Shown: positions 53,729 to 64,000 of the stretch, piece after piece | Layout of the letters: each line of letters starts with the position of its first letter | Position numbering within the stretch: position 1 is the stretch's first letter | NCBI RefSeq assembly: GCF_050948175.1 | Contig: NW_027490181.1 | Location: 558,001-622,000 of the forward strand | Length of the DNA stretch: 64,000 bases | Direction of reading: 5' to 3' | Source of the DNA: Xylocopa sonorina | Lineage: Eukaryota; Arthropoda; Insecta; Hymenoptera; Apidae | The notes under the pieces: model-generated | Told to the model about the DNA's origin: nothing | Database searches by the model: none | What the model saw: the letters and a program-made list of their open reading frames with translations, nothing else | Position numbers and translations under genes: made by a program

Positions 53729-56700
53729 TTATGATACATAGACATCTGCAAACGCTATTTCCTAGCAAGGAAGTGTCGCATTTACATTCTTTTGAAGCGA
53801 AAACGAGGTATACGTGACACTTGGCAATTAATATTTTATCTTATCATGAAACATAGAATTGAGATGCGATATCGCGTCTTAAGAGGAATTAGAACTCTCT
53901 TGCTACGATACGTAGACAATCGCAGGCGCTATTTCCTAGCAAGGAAGTGTAGCATTTACATTCTTTTGAAGCGAAAACGAAGTATACATGACACTTGGCA
54001 ATTAATATTGTATCTTATCATGAAACATAGAAATGAGATGCAATATCGCGTTTTAAGAAGAATTAGAACTCTATTGTTTCGATACTTAGATAACTGCAAA
54101 CACTGTTTAATAGCAAGGAAGTGTCGCACTACATTCTTATGAAGTCAGTACGAGGTATACATAACACTGCATAATGAATATTATATCTTATCATGATACA
54201 TAGAAGTGAGTTGCGATATGGCGTTTTAAGAAGCATTAGAACTCAATTGCTACGATACGTAGACATCTGAAAACGCTATTTCCTAGCAAGGAGGTGCCGC
54301 GTTTACACTTATTTGTAGCGCAGACGAGGAATACATAACACTTCGCAATGAATATTATACCTTATCTTGAAACATAGAAATGAAATGCGATATCGCAAAT
54401 TAAGCTGCATTAGAACACAATTGCTTCGATACGTAGACATCTTGGAACGCTATTGCCCAGCAAGGAAGTGTCGCATTTACATTCTTTTGAAGTGTATGCG
54501 AGGTATACATGACACTTCGCAATGAGTATTATGTCTTATCATGAAACATAGAAATGGGATGCGATTTCGCGATTTAAGAAGCATTAGAACTCTATTGCTA
54601 CGATACGTAGACATCTACAAACGCTATTACCTAGCAAGGAAGTGACGCATTTACATTCATTTGAAGTGAATACGAAGTATAAATGACACCCCGCAATGAA
54701 TATTATATCTTATCATGAAACAGAAATGGGATGCCACATCTCGTTTTTAGAAGCATTTGAACTCTATTGCTGCGATACGTAAACATCTGCAAACGCTATG
54801 TCCTAGCAAGGAAGTGTCGCATTTACATTCATTTGAAGTGTATAGGAGGTATACATGACACTCCACAATGAATATTATATCTTATCATGAAACGTAGAAC
54901 TGAGATGCGATATATCGTTTTAAGAAGCATTAGAACTCTATTGCTACGGATACGTAGACTTCTGCAAACGCTATTTCCTAGCATGGAAGAGTCGCATTTA
55001 CATTCTTTTGAAGTGAATACAATGTATAAATGACACTTAGCAATGAATATTATATCTTATCATGAAACACAGAAATGAGATGCGATATCGCGATTTAAGA
55101 AGCATTAGAACTCTATTGCTTCGATACGGAGACATCTGTAAACGCTATTTCCTAGGAAGGAAGTGTCGCATTTACATACTTTTGTAGTGAATACGAGGTA
55201 TACATGACACTTCGCAATGAATATTATATCTTGTCATGAGACATAGAAATGAGATGCGATATCTCGTTTTAAGAAGCATTAGAGCTCTATTGCTTCGATA
55301 CCTGGACATCTGGAAACGCTATTTCCTAGCAAGGAAGTGTCGCATTTACATTCTTTTGAAGTGAATGCGAGGTATACATAACACTCCACAATGAATATTA
55401 TGTCTTATCATGAAACATAGAAATAAGATGCGATATCGCGATTTAAGAAGCACTGGAACTCTATTGCTGCGATACGTAGATATCTGCGAACGCTATTTCC
55501 TAGCAAGTAAGTGTCGCATTTATATTCTTTTGAAGTGTATGCGATGTACACATGACACTTCGCAATGAATATTATATCTTATAATGGAACATAGAAATGG
55601 GATGCGATATCGCGTCGTAAGAAGCATTGGAACTCTATTGTTACGATAGGTAGTCATCTGCAGACGCAATTATCTAGCAAGGAAGTGTCGCATTTACATT
55701 CTTTTGAAGTGAATACGAGGTATACATATCACTCCACAATGAATATTATATCTTATCAGTAAGCATATAAATGGGGAACGATTTGGGGTTTAGGAAGCAT
55801 TAGAACCCTATTGCTTCGTTACGTAGACATCTGCCATCGCTATTTCCTAGCAAGGAAGTGTCGCATTTACATTCATTTGAAGTTTATGCGAGGTATTCAA
55901 GACACTTCGCAATGAATATTATATCTAATCATGAAACATAGAAATGAGTTGCGATATCGCGAATTAAGAAGCACTAAAACTCTATTGCTTCGATACGTAG
56001 ACATCTGGAAACGTTATTTCCTAGACAGCAAGTGTCGCATTTTCACTCATATAAAGTGTAGACGAGGAATATATAACACTTCGCTATGAATATTATATAT
56101 TACCATGAGACTTAGTAATGAGATGCGACATCTTCAATTATGAAGCATTAGAACTCTATTGTTTCGATACCTAGACATCTGGAAACGCAATTACCTAGAA
56201 AGGAAGTGTCGCAAATACATTATTTTGAAGTTAATGCGAGATATTCATGACACTTCGCAATGAATACTATATCTCATCATGAAACATAGAAATGAGATGC
56301 TATATCGCGTTTTAAGAAGCATCAGTACTCTATAGCTACGATACGTAGACATCTGCAATCCGTATTTCCTAGCAAGGAAGTGTCGCCTTTACATTCCTCT
56401 GAAGAGAATACGAGGAATACATAACACTCCACAATGAATATTATATCTTATCCTAAGACATAGAAATGAGAAGCGATATCTCGTTTTAAGAAACATTAGA
56501 ACACCATTGCTACGATTCGTCGATATCTGCAGATGTTATTTCCTAGGAAGGAAGTGCCGCATTTACATTCTTTTGAAGTGAATACGAGGTATACATAACA
56601 CTCCACAATGAATATCATAACTTATCATGAAACATAGAAATGAGATGCGACATGGCGATTTAAGAGGCATTAGAACTCTATTGCTTCGATACGTAGACAT

Positions 56701-56860
56701 CTGCAGACGCTACTTCCTAGCAAGGAAGTGTCGCATTAATATTCATTTGTAGTGTATGCGAGGTATACATAACACTGCACAATGAACATTATATCTTATC
56801 ATAAAACATAGAAATGAGATGCCATATCTCGTTTTAAGAAGCATTATAACTCTGTTGCTT
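53729..56860 (+). repeat. Diverged monomeric satellite stretch
   Basis: About 18 units. The units at 53,846 and 54,020 look like a single-unit duplication: both follow GAAGCGAAAACGA and CTTGGCAATTAATATT. At 55,062-55,330 the sequence resembles 52,802-53,070 of copy U3 (GATACGGAGACATCTGTAAACG, then GAGCTCTATTG and CCTGGACATCTGG). Small indels occur in units at 54,020, 54,715, 54,887 and 55,758. No gene is seen. Confidence 0.87.
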
Positions 56861-59800
56861 CGATACGTAGACGTCTGCCATCGCTATATCCTAGCAAGGA
56901 AGTGTCGCATTTACATTCTTTTGAAGTCAATACGAGGTATACATAACATTCCCCATTAAATATTATATCTTATCATGAAACATAGAAATGAGATGCGATA
57001 TCGCGTTATGAGAAGCATTATATCTCTATTGCTACGATGCGTAGACATCTGCCATCGCTACTTCCAAGCAAGGAAGTGTCGCATTTACATTCATATGAAG
57101 TGTATGCGAGGTATTCAAGACACTTCTCAATGAAGATTATATCTTATCATGAAACATAGATGAGTTGCGATATCGCGTCCTAAAAGGAATAGGACTCTAA
57201 TGCTACGATACGTAGACATCTGTAAACGAAATATCCTAGCAAGGCAGAGTCGCATTTACATTCTATTGAACTGAATACGAGGTATACATAACACTACACA
57301 ATGAATATTATATCTTATCATAAAACGTAGAAATGAGATGCGATATCGCGTTTTAAGAGGCATTAGAAATCTATTGCTACGATACGTAGACATCTGCAGA
57401 CGCTATTTCCTAGCAAGGAAGTATCGCATTTACATTATTATGAAAGGAATACGAGGTATACATGACACTTCGCAATGAATATTATATCTTATCATGAAAC
57501 ATCGAAATGAGATGCGATATGGCGATTTAAGAAGTATTAGAACTCAATTGCTTCGAGACTTAGACATCTGCAAACTCTATTTCCCTCCAAGCAAGTTTCG
57601 CATTTACATTCATTTGAAGTGTAGACGAGATATACATAACACTGCACAATGAATATTATAACTTATCATGAAAAATAGGAATGAGATGCGATATCGCGAA
57701 TTGAGAAGCAGTAGAACACTATTGCTTCGATGCGTAGATATCTGGAAACGCTATTTCCAAGCAAGGAAGTGTCGCATTTACATTCATTTGAAGTGTAGAC
57801 GAGGAATACATAACACTTCGCAACGAGTATCATATCTCATCATGAATCATAGAAATGAGATGCGATATCGCGTATCAAGAAGCATTAGAACTCTATTGCT
57901 TCGATGCTTAGACATCTGGAAACGCTATTTCCTAACAAGGAAGTGTCGCATTTACATTCTTTTGAAGTGAATACGAGGTATACATGACACGTCGCAATGA
58001 ATATTATAACTGATCATGAAACATAGAAATGTGATGCGATATCGCGTTTCGAGAAGCATTAGAACTCTATTGCTACGATACGTAGACGTCTGCCATCGCT
58101 ATATCCTAGCAAGGAAGTGTCGCATTTACATTCTTTTGAAGTCAATACGAGGTATACATAACACTCCCCATTAAATATTATATCTTATCATGAAACATAG
58201 AAATGAGATGCGATATCGCGTTATGAGAAGCATTATATCTCTATTGCTACGATGCGTAGACATCTGCCATCGCTACTTCCAAGCAAGGAAGTGTCGCATT
58301 TACATTCATATGAAGTGTATGCGAGGTATTCAAGACACTTCTCAATGAAGATTATATCTTATCATGAAACATAGATGAGTTGCGATATCGCGTCCTAAAA
58401 GGAATAGGACTCTAATGCTACGATACGTAGACATCTGTAAACGAAATATCCTAGCAAGGCAGAGTCGCATTTACATTCTATTGAACTGAATACGAGGTAT
58501 ACATAACACTACACAATGAATATTATATCTTATCATAAAACGTAGAAATGAGATGCGATATCGCGTTTTAAGAGGCATTAGAAATCTATTGCTACGATAC
58601 GTAGACATCTGCAGACGCTATTTCCTAGCAAGGAAGTATCGCATTTACATTATTATGAAAGGAATACGAGGTATACATGACACTTCGCAATGAATATTAT
58701 ATCTTATCATGAAACATCGAAATGAGATGCGATATGGCGATTTAAGAAGTATTAGAACTCAATTGCTTCGAGACTTAGACATCTGCAAACACTATTTCCC
58801 TCCAAGCAAGTTTCGCATTTACATTCATTTGAAGTGTAGACGAGATATACATAACACTGCACAATGAATATTATAACTTATCATGAAAAATAGGAATGAG
58901 ATGCGATATCGCGAATTGAGAAGCAGTAGAACACTATTGCTTCGATGCGTAGATATCTGGAAACGCTATTTCCAAGCAAGGAAGTGTCGCATTTACATTC
59001 ATTTGAAGTGTAGACGAGGAATACATAACACTTCGCAACGAGTATCATATCTCATCATGAATCATAGAAATGAGATGCGATATCGCGTATCAAGAAGCAT
59101 TAGAACTCTATTGCTTCGATGCTTAGACATCTGGAAACGCTATTTCCTAACAAGGAAGTGTCGCATTTACATTCTTTTGAAGTGAATACGAGGTATACAT
59201 GACACGTCGCAATGAATATTATAACTGATCATGAAACATAGAAATGTGATGCGATATCGCGTTTCGAGAAGCATTAGAACTCTATTGCTACGATACGTAG
59301 ACGTCTGCCATCGCTATATCCTAGCAAGGAAGTGTCGCATTTACATTCTTTTGAAGTCAGTACGAGGTATACATAACACTCCCCATTAAATATTATATCT
59401 TATCATGAAACATAGAAATGAGATGCGATATCGCGTTATGAGAAGCATTATATCTCTATTGCTACGATGCGTAGACATCTGCCATCGCTACTTCCAAGCA
59501 AGGAAGTGTCGCATTTACATTCATATGAAGTGTATGCGAGGTATTCAAGACACTTCTCAATGAAGATTATATCTTATCATGAAACATAGATGAGTTGCGA
59601 TATCGCGTCCTAAAAGGAATAGGACTCTAATGCTACGATACGTAGACATCTGTAAACGAAATATCCTAGCAAGGCAGAGTCGCATTTACATTCTATTGAA
59701 CTGAATACGAGGTATACATAACACTACACAATGAATATTATATCTTATCATAAAACGTAGAAATGAGATGCGATATCGCGTTTTAAGAGGCATTAGAAAT

Positions 59801-61720
59801 CTATTGCTACGATACGTAGACATCTGCAGACGCTATTTCCTAGCAAGGAAGTATCGCATTTACATTATTATGAAAGGAATACGAGGTATACATGACACTT
59901 CGCAATGAATATTATATCTTATCATGAAACATCGAAATGAGATGGGATATGGCGATTTAAGAAGTATTAGAACTCAATTGCTTCGAGACTTAGACATCTG
60001 CAAACTCTATTTCCCTCCAAGCAAGTTTCGCATTTACATTCATTGGAAGTGTAGACGAGATATACATAACACTGCACAATGAATATTATAACTTATCATG
60101 AAAAATAGGAATGAGATGCGATATCGCGAATTGAGAAGCAGTAGAACACTATTGCTTCGATGCGTAGATATCTGGAAACGCTATTTCCTAGCAAGGAAGT
60201 GTCGCATTTACATTCATTTGAAGTGTAGACGTGGAATACATAACACTTCGCAACGAGTATCATATCTCATCATGAATCATAGAAATGAGATGCGATATCG
60301 CGTATCAAGAAGCATTAGAACTCTATTGCTTCGATGCTTAGACATCTGGAAACGCTATTTCCTAACAAGGAAGTGTCGCATTTACATTCTTTTGAAGTGA
60401 ATACGAGGTATACATGACACGTCGCAATGAATATTATAACTGATCATGAAACATAGAAATGTGATGCGATATCGCCTTTCGAGAAGCATTAGAACTCTAT
60501 TGCTACGATACGTAGACGTCTGCCATCGCTATATCCTAGCAAGGAAGTGTCGCATTTACATTCTTTTGAAGTCAATACGAGGTATACATAACACTCCCCA
60601 TTAAATATTATATCTTATCATGAAACATAGAAATGAGATGCGATATCGCGTTATGAGAAGCATTATATCTCTATTGCTACGATGCGTAGACATCTGCCAT
60701 CGCTACTTCCAAGCAAGGAAGTGTCGCATTTACATTCATATGAAGTGTATGCGAGGTATTCAAGACACTTCTCAATGAAGATTATATCTTATCATGAAAC
60801 ATAGATGAGTTGCGATATCGCGTTCTAAAAGGAATAGGACTCTAATGCTACGATACGTAGACATCTGTAAACGAAATATCCTAGCAAGGCAGAGTCGCAT
60901 TTACATTCTATTGAACTGAATACGAGGTATACATAACACTACACAATGAATATTATATCTTATCATAAAACGTAGAAATGAGATGCGATATCGCGTTTTA
61001 AGAGGCATTAGAAATCTATTGCTACGATACGTAGACATCTGCAGACGCTATTTCCTAGCAAGGAAGTATCGCATTTACATTATTATGAAAGGAATACGAG
61101 GTATACATGACACTTCGCAATGAATATTATATCTTATCATGAAACATCGAAATGAGATGCGATATGGCGATTTAAGAAGTATTAGAACTCAATTGCTTCG
61201 AGACTTAGACATCTGCAAACTCTATTTCCCTCCAAGCAAGTTTCGCATTTACATTCATTTGAAGTGTAGACGAGATATACATAACACTGCACAATGAATA
61301 TTATAACTTATCATGAAAAATAGGAATGAGATGCGATATCGCGAATTGAGAAGCAGTAGAACACTATTGCTTCGATGCGTAGATATCTGGAAACGCTATT
61401 TCCTAGCAAGGAAGTGTCGCATTTACATTCATTTGAAGTGTAGACGTGGAATACATAACACTTCGCAACGAGTATCATATCTCATCATGAATCATAGAAA
61501 TGAGATGCGATATCGCGTATCAAGAAGCATTAGAACTCTATTGCTTCGATGCTTAGACATCTGGAAACGCTATTTCCTAACAAGGAAGTGTCGCATTTAC
61601 ATTCTTTTGAAGTGAATACGAGGTATACATGACACGTCGCAATGAATATTATAACTGATCATGAAACATAGAAATGTGATGCGATATCGCCTTTCGAGAA
61701 GCATTAGAACTCTATTGCTA
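56861..61720 (+). repeat. 7-unit HOR, exactly four tandem copies (4 x 1,215 bp)
   Basis: Copies are 56,861-58,075, 58,076-59,290, 59,291-60,505 and 60,506-61,720. Each holds 7 units with a 3-bp net loss in the unit whose start is CATAGATGAGTTGCG. Left of 56,861 the flank differs from the end of each copy, and right of 61,720 only CGATACGTAGAC is shared before the sequence diverges. I found about eight variable positions in the four copies, so identity exceeds 99%. It is the cleanest HOR in the window. Confidence 0.93.
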
Positions 61721-64000
61721 CGATACGTAGACATCTGCAAACGCTATTTACTAGCAAGGAAGTGTCGTATTTACATTCTTTTGAAGAGGGTACGAGGTAT
61801 ACATGACACTCCGCAATGAATAGTATATCTTATCGTAAAACATAGAAATGAGATGCGATATGGCGACTCAAGAAGAATTAGATCTCTATTGCTACGATAC
61901 GTTCGATATCTGCCGACGCTATTTCCTAGCAAGGAAGTGTCGCATTTATATTCATTTGAAGTGTAGACGAGATATACATAACACTGCACAATGAATATTA
62001 TATCTTATCATGAAACGAAGAAGTGAGATGCGATTTCGCGATTTAAGAATCATTAGAACCCTATTGCTACGATACGTAGACATCTACAAACGCTATTCCC
62101 TAGCAAGAAGTTGTCGCATTTACATTCTTTTGAAGTGAATACGAGGTATACATGACACATCGCAATGAATATTATATCTTATCATGAAACATAGATATGA
62201 AATGCGACATCGGGATTTAAGAAGCATAAAATTCTATTTCTTCGATACGTAGACATCTGCAAACGCTATTTCCTAGCAAGGTAGTGTCGCATTTACATCC
62301 TTTTGAAGTGAATACGATGTATACATGACACTTCGCAATGAATATTACATCTTATCATGAAACATAGATATGAGATGCTACATCCCGTTTTGAGAAGCAT
62401 TAGAACCCTAATGCTACGATACGTAGACATCTGCAAACGCTATTTCCTGGCAAGGAAGTGTCGCATTTACATTCATTTGAAGTGTAGACGAGATATACAT
62501 AACACTGCACAATGAATTTTATACCTTATCATGAAACGTCGAAGTGAAATGCGATATCGCGATTTAGGAAACATTAGGACTCTATTGCTACGATACGTAG
62601 ACATCTGCAGACGCTATTTCCTAGCAAGGAAGTGTCGCATTTACATTCATTTGAGGTGTGTGCGAGGTACACATGACACTTCGCAATGAATATTATGTCT
62701 TATAATGAAACATAGAAATGAGAAGCGGTATCGCGTTTTAAGAAGCACAAGAACCCTATTGCTTCGATACGTAGACATCTGCAAACGCTATTTCCTAGCA
62801 ATGAAGTGTCGCACTTACATGCTTTTGAAGTGTATGCGAGGTATACATAACACTTCGCAATGAATATTATATAATATCATGAGTCATAGAAATGAGATGC
62901 GATATCGCGATTTAAGAAGCGCTAGAACTCTATTGCTTCGATACGTAGACATCTTCAAACGCTGTTTCCCAGCAAGGAAGTGTCGCATTTACATTCAATT
63001 GAAGTGTATGCGAGGTATACATGATACTTCGCAATTAATATTGTATCTTATCATGAAACATAGAAATGTGATGCCATATCGCGTTTTAAGAAGAACTAGA
63101 ACCCTATTGCTACGATACGTAGACATCTGCAAACGCTATTACCTAGCAAGGAAGTGTCGCATTTACATTCTATTGAAGCGAATACTAGGTATACATAACA
63201 CTGCACAATGAATATTATATCTTATCATGAAACATAGAAATGGGATGCGATATCGCGATTTAAGCAGCATTAGAACTCTATTGCTTCGATACGTAGACAT
63301 CTGCGGACGCTATTTCCTAGCAAGGAAGTGCCGCATTTACATTCTTTTGAAGTGTAGACGAGATATACACATCACTGCACAATGAATATTATATCTCATC
63401 ATGATCCATAGAAATGAGATGCGATATCGCGATATAGGACGCATTAGAACTCTAATGCTACGATACGTAGACATCTGCAAACGCTATTTCCTAGCAAGGA
63501 AGTGTCGCATTTACATTCTTTTGAAGCGAATACTAGGTATACATAACACTGCACAATGAATATTATATCTTATCATGAAACATAGAAATGGGATGCGATA
63601 TCGCGATTTAAGCAGCATTAGAATTCTATTGCTTCGATACGTAGACACCTGCAAACGCTATTTCCTAGCATGGAAGTGTAGCATTTACAATCTTTTGAAG
63701 TGAATACGAGGTATACAGGACACTTGGCAATTAATATTGTATCTTATCATGAAACCTAGAAATGAGATGCGATGTCGCGTTTTGGGAAGCATTAGAACTC
63801 TATTGCTACGATACGTAGACATCTGCAGACGCTATTTCCTAGCAAGGGAGTGTCGCATTTACATTCATTCGAAGTGTACGCAAGGTATACATGACACTTC
63901 GCAATGATTATTATATATTATCATCAAACATAGAGATGAGATGCGATATCGCGTTTTGAGAAGCGATAGAACACTAGTACTACGATACGTAGACATCTGC
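61721..64000 (+). repeat. Diverged monomeric satellite, right edge
   Basis: Thirteen units and a 78-bp start of another at 63,923. A 2-unit repeat pairs about 63,170-63,280 with 63,518-63,630 (GAAGCGAATACTAGG, ATGGGATGCG, TTTAAGCAGCATTAG). From about 63,640 the order GACACCTGC, AGTGTAGCATTTACAATC, CTTGGCAATTAATATTG, GCGATGTCGCG, AAGGGAGTG and CGCAATGATTATTATA matches the left edge of the window. The array continues past the window. Confidence 0.9.

Larger units (their letters stand above)
1..64000 (+). repeat. 174-bp tandem satellite array filling the whole window
   Basis: Every part of the window can be laid onto one repeat unit. I placed unit starts at the recurring ATGAAACATAG: the first complete unit starts at 151 and the 369th start is 63,923. 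The summed unit lengths reconcile exactly with 368 units once about 58 net length variants are allowed. All units point the same way. The consensus is about 35% GC, with an AT-rich stretch just before the chosen start. Units differ from each other by scattered substitutions, except inside the HOR blocks, where copies are nearly identical. Length and organisation match centromeric or pericentromeric satellites of animals and plants. I do not recognise the family, and the location on the chromosome is inferred. Confidence 0.97.

Noticed and set aside
53792..54142. 116-codon ORF
   Set aside because: Satellite frame running through units with GAAGCGAAAACGA in place of the usual GAAGTGAATACGA, which removes a TGA stop. 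No sign of a real gene.
1..64000. CRISPR array
   Set aside because: Repeats are directly adjacent 174-bp units with no constant short repeat separated by unique spacers, and there are no cas genes.
1..64000. Primate alpha satellite
   Set aside because: Unit length is similar (174 against 171 bp), but I see none of the alpha-satellite consensus and no CENP-B box.

Overview
The whole 64 kb window is one uninterrupted tandem satellite DNA array. I find no gene, RNA gene, transposon, CRISPR array or prokaryotic signal. Reading unit by unit, 368 repeat units begin between position 151 and 63,749. All are head-to-tail in the same orientation, and the window also holds part of a unit at each end (1-150 and 63,923-64,000). 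The modal unit is 174 bp, about 35% GC. About 58 units differ in net length; all of these are changes of 1-6 bp except two heavily truncated units (1020-1074 and 4378-4471). The nucleosome-plus-linker unit size, long tandem homogenised array and higher-order repeats (HORs) are typical of eukaryotic centromeric or pericentromeric satellite. I do not recognise the family. It is not primate alpha satellite, and I cannot name the organism.

Layout. 1-2,318: diverged units containing a duplicated block of about 5 units. 2,319-6,404: diverged monomers, including a deletion with a 27-bp non-satellite filler. 6,405-11,632: an HOR of 13/12 units in two full copies and a partial third, with a nested 3-unit repeat. 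11,633-24,816: mostly diverged monomers with short local duplications. 24,817-26,220: a 5-unit HOR. 26,221-33,089: diverged monomers with dimeric expansions near 28.5-31 kb. 33,090-36,975: a 15-unit period with an internal 4-unit duplication. 36,976-43,259: diverged monomers with a dimer repeat near 38 kb. 43,260-53,728: a nearly identical 17-unit HOR (2,954 bp) in several full and broken copies, interrupted by older satellite. 53,729-56,860: diverged monomers. 56,861-61,720: exactly four copies of a 7-unit, 1,215-bp HOR. 61,721-64,000: diverged monomers whose variants match those at the left edge.

There is no gene network to describe. The content is an evolutionary record of unequal exchange and segmental amplification. 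Young, nearly identical HOR blocks of different period sit inside older diverged monomers, and the same rare variant haplotypes reappear 7-60 kb apart. The many short open reading frames arise because 174 bp is exactly 58 codons and the commonest frame holds only one or two stop codons per unit. They are not supported as genes. All identities and boundaries were judged by eye without alignment software, so breakpoints are usually accurate to about 10-30 bp.
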